A DNA stretch of 64,000 bases from Streptococcus oralis Uo5 (GTDB lineage Bacteria; Bacillota; Bacilli; Lactobacillales; Streptococcaceae). The position numbers were made by a program, and so were the translations under genes. The DNA lies in NCBI RefSeq assembly GCF_000253155.1, contig NC_015291.1:1769001-1833000 (forward strand). The letters are read 5' to 3'. Under the pieces are notes generated by a model, which was not told the DNA's origin, made no database searches, and saw only the letters and a program-made list of their open reading frames with translations. Shown one piece after another: positions 56,598-64,000 of this stretch (position 1 is its first letter; the number at the start of each line of letters is the position of its first letter).

Positions 56598-57970
56598 ATG
56601 AAACAGCGTGGTAAAAGGATTCGCCCATCTGGTAAAGATTTAGTCTTTCATTTTACGATAGCGTCACTCCTGCCTGTTTTCCTGCTGGTTGTCGGACTGT
56701 TTCATGTGAAGACAATCCAGCGGATTTTAACCTATCACAAGCAGATAAGATTGACATTCCCTATTTAATTATCAGTTTCAGTGTCGCAATTCTTATCTGC
56801 TTGCTGGTAGCGTTTGTATTCAAACGGGTTCGCTATGATACGGTTAAACAACTTTACCACCGTCAAAAACTGGCAAAGATGATACTTGAAAACAAGTGGT
56901 ATGAATCTGAACAGGTCAAAACAGAGGGTTTCTTTAAAGATAGTGCTGGTCGTACAAAGGAAAAGATAACCTACTTCCCTAAAATGTATTATCGACTTAA
57001 AAATGGCTTGATACAGATACGGGTGGAAATCACGCTGGGAAAATATCAAGACCAACTCTTACACTTGGAAAAGAAATTAGAGAGTGGCTTGTACTGTGAG
57101 CTGACGGATAAAGAGTTAAAGGATTCCTATGTGGAATATACTTTGCTCTATGACACCATAGCCAGTCGTATTTCTATTGATGAAGTAGAAGCTAAAGATG
57201 GTAAACTTCGCTTAATGAAAAACGTATGGTGGGAATATGATAAGCTCCCTCATATGTTGATTGCTGGTGGTACAGGTGGCGGTAAAACTTACTTTATACT
57301 GACACTGATTGAAGCCTTGCTTCATACAGATTCAAAACTGTATATTCTTGACCCGAAAAATGCTGATCTTGCGGACTTAGGTTCTGTGATGGCAAATGTC
57401 TACTATAGAAAAGAAGACTTGCTTTCTTGCATTGAAACATTCTATGAAGAAATGATGAAACGTAGTGAGGAAATGAAGCAGATGAAGAACTATAAGACTG
57501 GCAAAAATTATGCTTACTTAGGTCTCCCGGCACACTTCTTAATCTTTGATGAATACGTCGCTTTCATGGAAATGCTGGGAACAAAAGAAAACACCGCAGT
57601 TATGAATAAGCTGAAACAGATTGTCATGTTAGGTCGTCAAGCTGGCTTCTTTCTAATACTGGCTTGTCAACGTCCAGACGCAAAATATTTAGGCGACGGA
57701 ATCCGTGATCAGTTTAATTTCAGAGTGGCTTTAGGTCGTATGTCTGAAATGGGCTATGGCATGATGTTTGGCAGTGACGTACAAAAGGATTTCTTCTTAA
57801 AGCGAATCAAAGGTCGTGGCTATGTTGATGTAGGAACAAGTGTCATATCAGAGTTTTATACTCCCCTTGTACCAAAAGGATATGATTTCTTGGAGGAAAT
57901 TAAAAAGTTATCCAACAGCAGACAGTCCACGCAGGCGACGTGCGAAGCGGAAGTCGCAGGTGTGGACTGA
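56598..57970 (+). pseudogene. Tn916 Orf21-like FtsK/SpoIIIE coupling ATPase, frameshifted
   Basis: The ATG at 56598 (AAAGGAG site) opens a frame for 41 residues, MKQRGKRIRPSGKDLVFHF and a first transmembrane helix, up to KTIQ at 56720. Two bases (CG) later the family sequence resumes in another frame from 56723 (DFNLSQADKIDIPYLIISF), with a second helix, Walker A GGTGGGKTY near 57270 and Walker B HFLIFDEYVAF. As it stands the first frame stops at 56768 after 56 residues. Joining both parts gives 456 residues; Tn916 Orf21 is 461 as I know it, which fits a loss of 13 bases. The protein is the coupling ATPase needed for DNA transfer. An internal TTG at 56801 could make a 389-residue form without the membrane part. 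Confidence 0.8.
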
Positions 57971-58147
57971 TCTTGCTGGCTGGTGTGGCAATAGCCACGC
58001 CAGCACTTAACCCCCCGTATCTAACAGGGGGGTACAAATCGACAGGAAACAGTCAAAAAAACATTAGAAAATCCTTTGGTTACAAGGGATTTACAAAATT
58101 TCAGCGTATGTCAAATGGGCTTTAAAAGTTGACATACGCCTTTTTGA
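57971..58147 (+). other. oriT region of the Tn916-type element
   Basis: A 177-bp non-coding gap between orf21 and orf20, where Tn916 oriT lies. Three inverted repeats: GCTGGTGTGGC/GCCACGCCAGC (57979-58004), ACCCCCC/GGGGGGT (58010-58033) and GCGTATGTCAA/TTGACATACGC (58104-58139). Such hairpins are typical of relaxase recognition and nicking regions. The nick itself cannot be placed from sequence alone. Confidence 0.7.
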
Positions 58148-59353
58148 TTGGAGGGATTTTTACTGAATGAACAAACTTGGTTACAGCATTTAAAAGAAAA
58201 ACGCTTGGCTTATGGACTATCTCAAAACCGTTTAGCTGTTGCGACTGGTATTACAAGGCAGTATCTAAGCGATATTGAAACAGGAAAAGTCAAGCCATCA
58301 GAGGATTTACAGCAGTCCCTTTGGGAAGCTCTGGAACGCTTCAATCCCGACGCTCCCCTTGAAATGCTGTTTGATTATGTAAGAATTCGCTTTCCGACAA
58401 CAGACGTACAGCAGGTGGTCGAAAACATCTTACAACTGAAACTGTCCTATTTTCTTCATGAGGACTATGGTTTCTATTCTTATTCAGAGCATTATGCTTT
58501 AGGCGACATATTCGTCCTTTGCTCCCATGAACTGGACAAAGGAGTTCTGGTGGAATTGAAAGGTCGTGGGTGCAGACAATTTGAAAGCTATCTTCTGGCA
58601 CAACAAAGAAGCTGGTATGAGTTCTTTATGGACGTTTTGGTGGCTGGCGGTGTGATGAAACGCCTTGACCTTGCCATTAACGATAAGACAGGGATTTTAA
58701 ATATCCCTGTACTCACTGAAAAGTGCCAACAGGAAGAATGTATCTCCGTCTTCCGCAGTTTTAAAAGCTATCGCAGTGGCGAACTGGTACGCAAAGAGGA
58801 AAAGGAATGTATGGGAAACACCCTCTATATCGGTTCATTACAAAGTGAAGTTTATTTCTGTATCTATGAAAAGGACTACGAGCAGTACAAGAAAAATGAT
58901 ATTCCCATTGAAGACGCAGAAGTAAAAAACCGTTTTGAGATTCGATTGAAAAATGAGCGTGCCTATTATGCAGTCCGTGATTTACTCGTCTATGACAATC
59001 CAGAGCATACCGCCTTTAAAATTATCAATCGGTATATCCGTTTTGTAGATAAAGACGATTCCAAACCTCGTTCTGATTGGAAACTGAATGAAGAATGGGC
59101 TTGGTTTATTGGGAACAATCGTGAACGATTAAAACTAACCACAAAACCAGAGCCTTACTCCTTCCAAAGGACGCTGAACTGGCTATCTCATCAAGTTGCC
59201 CCGACCTTAAAGGTTGCGATTAAACTTGATGAAATCAACCAGACGCAGGTTGTAAAAGACATTCTCGACCATGCGAAACTGACAGACCGACACAAGCAGA
59301 TTTTGAAGCAACAGTCAGTAAAAGAACAGGACGTGATAACAACAAAAAAATAA
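58148..59353 (+). CDS. Tn916 Orf20-like relaxase/replication initiation factor (MobT family)
   Basis: 401 residues. An N-terminal helix-turn-helix (about 15-60, RLAYGLSQNRLAVATGITRQ) precedes a Rep_trans-type relaxase domain. It nicks oriT, which lies just upstream, and starts single-strand transfer. The start is uncertain: the TTG at 58148 overlaps GGAGGG, while the in-frame CTG at 58163 sits seven bases after that site and may be the real one. Otherwise intact. Confidence 0.9.
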   Translation: MEGFLLNEQTWLQHLKEKRLAYGLSQNRLAVATGITRQYLSDIETGKVKPSEDLQQSLWEALERFNPDAPLEMLFDYVRIRFPTTDVQQVVENILQLKLSYFLHEDYGFYSYSEHYALGDIFVLCSHELDKGVLVELKGRGCRQFESYLLAQQRSWYEFFMDVLVAGGVMKRLDLAINDKTGILNIPVLTEKCQQEECISVFRSFKSYRSGELVRKEEKECMGNTLYIGSLQSEVYFCIYEKDYEQYKKNDIPIEDAEVKNRFEIRLKNERAYYAVRDLLVYDNPEHTAFKIINRYIRFVDKDDSKPRSDWKLNEEWAWFIGNNRERLKLTTKPEPYSFQRTLNWLSHQVAPTLKVAIKLDEINQTQVVKDILDHAKLTDRHKQILKQQSVKEQDVITTKK

Positions 59354-59395
59354 CTCAAATACAAATTCATTGAATATAGAGAGGAGAACATTTTT

Positions 59396-59617
59396 ATGAA
59401 TTTTGGACAAAACCTTTATAACTGGTTTCTATCAAACGCTCAATCACTGGTGCTTTTAGCAATCGTTGTGATTGGCTTGTATCTTGGCTTCAAGCGTGAG
59501 TTTAGCAAACTGATTGGCTTTTTAATTATTGCGATTATTGCGGTTGGCTTAGTCTTCAACGCTGCTGGAGTAAAAGACATTTTACTAGAGCTATTCAATC
59601 GCATTATTGGTGCTTAA
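59396..59617 (+). CDS. Tn916 Orf19-like small membrane protein
   Basis: 73 residues with two transmembrane helices (about 17-35 and 41-60). AGAGAGGAGA supports the ATG. It is conserved in this place of Tn916-type transfer modules and probably belongs to the membrane channel. After it, 116 non-coding bases hold an inverted repeat (TGTGGAA-region with TTCCGCA). Confidence 0.85.
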   Translation: MNFGQNLYNWFLSNAQSLVLLAIVVIGLYLGFKREFSKLIGFLIIAIIAVGLVFNAAGVKDILLELFNRIIGA

Positions 59618-59733
59618 ATAAAACCGTTCTTTTGTGGAATATAAGTGGTTTTCTTATGTTCCGCAAAGGAATGGTACACCAAACGAAGTGCGGTAGGGAT
59701 TTTTGAATCTCTACAAAGAAAGGACGTGAATAT

Positions 59734-60231
59734 ATGGACGATATGCAAGTCTATATTGCGAATTTAGGCAAATACAATGAGGGCGAATTGGTCGGTGCGT
59801 GGTTTACCTTTCCCATTGACTTTGAGGAAGTCAAAGAGAAAATCGGCTTGAATGATGAATATGAGGAATACGCCATTCATGACTACGAGTTACCCTTTAC
59901 GGTTGACGAATACACTTCCATTGGCGAACTCAATCGACTATGGGAAATGGTATCGGAATTACCCGAAGAATTACAATCGGAGCTATCTGCTCTGCTCACT
60001 CATTTTTCAAGCATTGAAGAACTAAGCGAACATCAAGAGGATATTATCATTCATTCCGATTGTGATGATATGTATGACGTGGCACGCTACTACATTGAAG
60101 AAACGGGTGCTTTAGGCGAAGTACCAGCTAGTCTTCAAAACTATATTGATTATCAAGCCTATGGTCGGGATTTAGACCTTTCAGGAACGTTTATCTCAAC
60201 CAATCATGGGATTTTTGAAATCGTCTATTAA
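59734..60231 (+). CDS. ardA: Antirestriction protein ArdA (Tn916 Orf18)
   Basis: 165 residues, strongly acidic, of the ArdA DNA-mimic family. It begins MDDMQVYIANLGKYNEGELV and has the LPFTVDEYTSIGELNRLW region. As a dimer it imitates B-form DNA and blocks type I restriction enzymes, helping the element survive entry into a new host. AAAGGACG precedes the ATG at 59734. It overlaps no neighbour. Confidence 0.94.
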   Translation: MDDMQVYIANLGKYNEGELVGAWFTFPIDFEEVKEKIGLNDEYEEYAIHDYELPFTVDEYTSIGELNRLWEMVSELPEELQSELSALLTHFSSIEELSEHQEDIIIHSDCDDMYDVARYYIEETGALGEVPASLQNYIDYQAYGRDLDLSGTFISTNHGIFEIVY

Positions 60232-60319
60232 ATCTGTCGGTACATTACTACTGGCAGATTTTCTATTTTACGGGGTGGCTCAATCAGCTACCCCTATTTT
60301 TTATGAAAGGATTGATTAC

Positions 60320-60712
60320 ATGAAGAAAATACGAAGCTATACCAGTATCTGGTCTGTGGAAAAGGTACTGTATTCTATCAATGATTTTAGACTTCCGTTT
60401 CCCATAACCTTTACGCAAATGACATGGTTTGTCGTGTCACTCTTTGCAGTGATGATACTTGGCAACTTGCCCCCTCTTTCCATGATAGAGGGAGCATTTC
60501 TCAAATACTTTGGGATTCCTGTGGCTTTCACATGGTTTATGTCTACAAAAACTTTTGATGGTAAAAAGCCTTATGGATTTTTGAAGTCTGTCATTGCTTA
60601 TGCACTGCGACCAAAGCTGACCTATGCAGGAAAAAAAGTAACGCTTGGCAGAAACCAGCCACAAGAAGCCATTACAGCAGTTAGGAGTGAATTTTATGGC
60701 ATATCCAATTAA
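60320..60712 (+). CDS. Tn916 Orf17-like conjugation membrane protein (TcpE family)
   Basis: 130 residues from MKKIRSYTSI. Two adjacent helices (about 33-70) and a basic C-terminus fit the TcpE/Orf17 family of small channel components. The ATG at 60320 has AAAGGATTG; a longer frame to 60206 would overlap ardA and lacks a clear site. It overlaps the start of orf16 by 17 bases, so the two are translationally coupled. Confidence 0.85.
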   Translation: MKKIRSYTSIWSVEKVLYSINDFRLPFPITFTQMTWFVVSLFAVMILGNLPPLSMIEGAFLKYFGIPVAFTWFMSTKTFDGKKPYGFLKSVIAYALRPKLTYAGKKVTLGRNQPQEAITAVRSEFYGISN

Positions 60713-63143
60713 ATACATTGAAAACAATCTCGTCTGGAATAAAGACGGGGAATGTTATGCTTACTATGAGCTTGTTCCTTACAATTACTCATTTCTAAGT
60801 CCAGAACAGAAAATACAAGTGCATGATTCTTTCAGACAGCTTATCGCACAAAATCGTGATGGCAAAATTCATGCTTTACAAATCAGTACAGAATCCAGCA
60901 TACGTTCTGCACAAGAGCGTTCCAAAAATGAAGTCACTGGCAAGCTCAAAGCGGTTGCCTATGACAAAATCGACCAACAGACAGACGCTTTAATATCCAT
61001 GATTGGCGAAAATCAAGTGAACTACCGTTTCTTTATCGGCTTTAAGTTGCTTCTCAACGATCAGGAGTTTTCTATGAAAAGTCTTACCGTTGAAGCAAAA
61101 AATGCTTTGTCTGATTTTGTCTATGATGTGAACCATAAGCTGATGGGCGATTTTGTTAGTATGAGTAATGATGAAATCCTGCGTTTTCAGAAGATGGAAA
61201 AGCTCTTAGAAAATAAAATCTCTCGTCGTTTCAAAATCCGCAGGTTAGATAAGGACGACTTCGGCTATCTGATTGAACACCTTTACGGACAGACAGGCAC
61301 TGCCTATGAAGAGTATGAGTACCATCTATCAAAGAAAAAGCTGGATAATGAAACGCTGATTAAATACTATGACTTGATTAAGCCTACTCGCTGTTTGGTG
61401 GAAGAAAAACAGCGATATTTGAAAATCCAGCAGGAAGATGAAACCGTCTATGTAGCTTACTTTACCATTAACAGCATTGTCGGAGAACTGGACTTCCCGT
61501 CCTCTGAAATCTTCTACTACCAGCAACAGCAATTTACATTCCCGATTGATACGTCAATGAATGTGGAAATTGTAGCGAATCGTAAAGCCCTATCTACTGT
61601 CCGCAATAAAAAGAAAGAACTGAAAGACTTGGATAACCACGCTTGGCAAAGTGATAATGAAACCAGCTCCAATGTGGCGGAAGCTCTGGAAAGTGTGAAT
61701 GAGCTGGAAACCAATTTAGACCAAAGCAAGGAATCTATGTACAAGCTGTCTTATGTGGTAAGGGTATCAGCAAATGATCTTGACGAACTCAAACGTCGTT
61801 GTAATGAAGTGAAAGATTTTTATGACGATTTAAGCGTAAAACTGGTACGACCATTTGGGGATATGCTCGGCTTACATGAAGAATTTTTACCTGCCAGCAA
61901 GCGTTATATGAATGATTATATTCAATACGTGACCTCTGATTTCCTCGCTGGTTTAGGTTTTGGTGCTACTCAAATGCTGGGGGAAAATGAGGGGATTTAT
62001 GTTGGCTACAGCTTAGATACTGGACGCAATGTCTATCTGAAACCTGCTCTTGCCAGTCAAGGGGTTAAGGGTTCAGTAACCAATGCGTTAGCGTCGGCTT
62101 TTGTTGGTTCGCTGGGTGGTGGTAAATCCTTTGCGAATAACCTTATCGTCTATTATGCGGTGCTTTATGGGGCACAAGCAGTGATTGTAGACCCAAAAGC
62201 AGAACGTGGCAGATGGAAAGAAACCTTGCCAGAGATTTCCCATGAAATCAATATCGTCACTCTGACTTCTGATGAGAAAAACAAAGGCTTACTTGACCCT
62301 TATGTGATTATGAAAAATCCCAAAGATTCTGAATCACTGGCTATTGATATTCTGACATTCCTTACGGGGATTTCCTCTCGTGATGGGGAACGCTTCCCAA
62401 TCCTTAGAAAAGCCATTCGTGCAGTAACCAATAGTGAAGTACGAGGGTTGATGAAAGTGATTGAGGAATTACGGGTTGAGAATACGCCACTAAGTACCAG
62501 TATAGCCGACCATATCGAAAGTTTTACAGACTATGACTTTGCACATTTATTATTCAGTAATGGTTATGTGGAGCAGTCTATCAGCTTAGAAAAACAACTG
62601 AACATTATACAGGTTGCGGACTTGGTACTTCCCGACAAGGAAACTTCCTTTGAGGAATATACCACTATGGAGCTTTTATCCGTTGCTATGCTGATTGTCA
62701 TTAGTACCTTTGCTTTAGACTTTATCCATACAGACCGAAGCATTTTCAAGATTGTAGATTTAGACGAAGCATGGAGCTTTTTACAGGTAGCACAAGGAAA
62801 AACACTATCTATGAAGCTGGTTCGGGCTGGTCGTGCTATGAACGCTGGGGTATATTTCGTGACCCAAAATACAGACGACCTCTTAGATGAAAAACTGAAA
62901 AATAACCTCGGCTTAAAATTTGCATTTCGTTCCACTGACCTTAACGAGATTAAAAAGACCTTAGCCTTTTTTGGTGTAGACCCAGAGGACGAAAACAATC
63001 AGAAGCGATTGCGTGATTTGGAAAACGGGCAATGCCTTATCAGTGATTTATATGGTCGTGTCGGTGTGATACAGTTCCACCCTGTATTTGAAGAACTGCT
63101 CCATGCCTTTGATACCAGACCACCTGTGCGAAAAGAGGTGTAA
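60696..63143 (+). CDS. Tn916 Orf16-like conjugation ATPase (VirB4/TcpF type)
   Basis: 815 residues from MAYPIKYIEN. VirB4-like ATPase that powers the mating channel: Walker A GSLGGGKSFANN near 465 and Walker B KIVDLDEAWSFLQ near 690. AGGAGTG supports the ATG at 60696. Intact. Sits between the small TcpE-like gene and the large VirB6-like membrane protein. Confidence 0.93.
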   Translation: MAYPIKYIENNLVWNKDGECYAYYELVPYNYSFLSPEQKIQVHDSFRQLIAQNRDGKIHALQISTESSIRSAQERSKNEVTGKLKAVAYDKIDQQTDALISMIGENQVNYRFFIGFKLLLNDQEFSMKSLTVEAKNALSDFVYDVNHKLMGDFVSMSNDEILRFQKMEKLLENKISRRFKIRRLDKDDFGYLIEHLYGQTGTAYEEYEYHLSKKKLDNETLIKYYDLIKPTRCLVEEKQRYLKIQQEDETVYVAYFTINSIVGELDFPSSEIFYYQQQQFTFPIDTSMNVEIVANRKALSTVRNKKKELKDLDNHAWQSDNETSSNVAEALESVNELETNLDQSKESMYKLSYVVRVSANDLDELKRRCNEVKDFYDDLSVKLVRPFGDMLGLHEEFLPASKRYMNDYIQYVTSDFLAGLGFGATQMLGENEGIYVGYSLDTGRNVYLKPALASQGVKGSVTNALASAFVGSLGGGKSFANNLIVYYAVLYGAQAVIVDPKAERGRWKETLPEISHEINIVTLTSDEKNKGLLDPYVIMKNPKDSESLAIDILTFLTGISSRDGERFPILRKAIRAVTNSEVRGLMKVIEELRVENTPLSTSIADHIESFTDYDFAHLLFSNGYVEQSISLEKQLNIIQVADLVLPDKETSFEEYTTMELLSVAMLIVISTFALDFIHTDRSIFKIVDLDEAWSFLQVAQGKTLSMKLVRAGRAMNAGVYFVTQNTDDLLDEKLKNNLGLKFAFRSTDLNEIKKTLAFFGVDPEDENNQKRLRDLENGQCLISDLYGRVGVIQFHPVFEELLHAFDTRPPVRKEV

Positions 63144-63145
63144 AT

Positions 63146-64000
63146 GTGAAACCATCAATAGTAAACAGAATAAAATCAAACTGGACGCTGAAACGTCTAG
63201 GTAAAGTGGCAATGACAGTGGCTTTCACACTTGTGATTGCCATTTTTCTTTTAGCCATGCTGGGAACGGTGGTTCAAGCTGCGGGCTTGGTAGATGATAC
63301 GGTCAATGTGGCAAATGAATACAGCCGATACCCACTTGAAAACTATCAACTGGATTTTTATGTGGATAATAGCTGGGGCTGGCTTCCGTGGAACTGGTCG
63401 GACGGGATTGGAAAACAGGTCATGTATGGACTATATGCCATTACCAATTTTATTTGGACAATCAGTTTGTATGTTTCCAATGCGACAGGTTACTTAGTAC
63501 AGGAAGCCTATTCCTTAGACTTCATTTCCGCTACAGCAGATTCCATTGGTAAGAATATGCAGACCTTAGCTGGTGTGAGTGCAAACGGATTTTCAACAGA
63601 GGGTTTCTATGTTGGATTCCTCTTACTCTTGATTTTGGTTCTTGGGGTTTATGTTGCCTATACGGGACTGATAAAGAGAGAAACCACAAAGGCAATTCAT
63701 GCCATTATGAATTTTGTGCTGGTGTTTATCCTATCGGCTTCCTTTATTGCCTACGCTCCCGACTACATTAAAAAAATCAATGACTTTTCATCAGACATCA
63801 GTAATGCCAGTTTATCACTTGGCACGAAGATTGTCATGCCCCATTCCGATAGTCAAGGCAAGGACAGCGTGGACTTAATCAGAGATAGCCTGTTTTCCAT
63901 ACAGGTTCAGCAACCGTGGCTACTGCTTCAATACAACAGTTCAGACATTGAAAGTATCGGTATTGACCGTGTGGAAAGCCTGCTCTCCACCAGCCCAGAT
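63146..64000 (+). CDS. Tn916 Orf15-like membrane protein (VirB6-like), 3' truncated by window
   Basis: The open frame begins at GTG 63146, three bases after the orf16 stop region with AGAGGTG as its ribosome site, and runs 285 codons to the window edge. It starts KPSIVNRIKSNWTLKRLGK with one helix near 20-42, and further helices near 85-105, 155-180 and 190-210. Orf15 in Tn916 is about 750 residues, so roughly the first 40% is shown. It forms the inner membrane channel of the transfer apparatus. No defect is seen in the visible part. Confidence 0.9.
   Translation, partial: MKPSIVNRIKSNWTLKRLGKVAMTVAFTLVIAIFLLAMLGTVVQAAGLVDDTVNVANEYSRYPLENYQLDFYVDNSWGWLPWNWSDGIGKQVMYGLYAITNFIWTISLYVSNATGYLVQEAYSLDFISATADSIGKNMQTLAGVSANGFSTEGFYVGFLLLLILVLGVYVAYTGLIKRETTKAIHAIMNFVLVFILSASFIAYAPDYIKKINDFSSDISNASLSLGTKIVMPHSDSQGKDSVDLIRDSLFSIQVQQPWLLLQYNSSDIESIGIDRVESLLSTSPD

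Larger units (their letters stand above)
55513..64000 (+). mobile_element. Left half of a Tn916-family integrative conjugative element (continues past window)
   Basis: The gene order orf24-orf23-orf22-orf21-oriT-orf20-orf19-orf18(ardA)-orf17-orf16-orf15 is that of the conjugation module of Tn916. The boundary is placed after the T run at 55506-55512: TTTTTTT-GATG-AAAAA is the kind of T-rich/A-rich target used by Tn916 integrase, and element-type sequence (an integrase-type tandem repeat at 55590) follows. The exact end cannot be fixed without the right junction. The accessory end with any tet gene, xis and int lies outside the window. Confidence 0.9.

Noticed and set aside
56714..56768. Programmed ribosomal frameshift in orf21
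   Set aside because: There is no slippery run or downstream pseudoknot at CAGCGGATTT, and the length difference from the known protein points to a simple deletion.
56765..57055. Minus-strand frame within orf21
   Set aside because: It is a shadow; the plus strand keeps Walker motifs and Orf21 sequence on both sides of the frameshift.
60206..60319. N-terminal extension of the Orf17-like protein
   Set aside because: It would overlap ardA by 26 bases and has no good site; AAAGGATTG precedes the ATG at 60320.

Overview
The window is chromosomal DNA from a mitis-group Streptococcus (S. mitis/S. oralis/S. pneumoniae relatives). Three pneumococcal-type BOX elements, HexA/HexB-type mismatch repair genes, a TCS09-like two-component system, the metQ-M20 peptidase-metNI locus and the mnmA-NUDIX-mnmG/rpoY-rnjA block all point there. 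As I remember the S. pneumoniae maps, the two mismatch repair genes and the TCS09-like system lie elsewhere, so a commensal relative is more likely than S. pneumoniae itself. This is inference; no 16S gene is present.

Layout. 1-8.4 kb: an S66 peptidase, a SemiSWEET protein, tag-ruvA-MFS-mutL (minus strand), an XRE regulator and a LytTR/DUF3021 pair. 8.4-13.3 kb: mutS and argR (minus), divergent from argS. 13.27-13.84 kb: a gene-free array of hairpin repeats. 13.8-20.3 kb: a small membrane protein, an Nramp-related transporter lacking the usual metal motif, NrdI, and a YesN/YesM/YesL-type signalling operon. 20.4-27.3 kb: a truncated mptD, the methionine uptake locus with a perfect MET box, an amino-acid binding lipoprotein and azlCD. 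27.4-33 kb: a lipoprotein, a CPBP protease, an Rgg remnant, and marR-tsaB-rimI-tsaD divergent from an NAD-dependent epimerase. 33-39 kb: rpoY-rnjA, mnmG, a NUDIX gene and mnmA. 39-42.8 kb: a second stem-loop region and the binding protein-argG-argH operon with a strong promoter overlapped by an ARG-box-like site.

The most interesting accessory locus is 42.9-47.3 kb. A lactococcin-972-like bacteriocin, a large immunity/permease protein and an ABC ATPase lie downstream of an unlisted 25-codon ORF encoding a hydrophobic peptide with a C-terminal Trp-Gly-Trp motif. That ORF is divergent from an Rgg-type regulator, and the gap between them holds two copies of a 22-bp repeat. This looks like an RtgR/RtgS-type pheromone circuit wired to a bacteriocin operon.

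47-55.5 kb carries a LysM protein, serine dehydratase, a HAD hydrolase, DUF805 proteins, a CapD-like dehydratase, a glycosyltransferase and a CynX-type exporter. From about 55.51 kb to the window end lies the left half of a Tn916-family integrative conjugative element (orf24 to orf15), inserted at the terminator of the exporter gene. Its orf21 coupling ATPase is frameshifted, which should impair self-transfer. The cargo end lies beyond the window.
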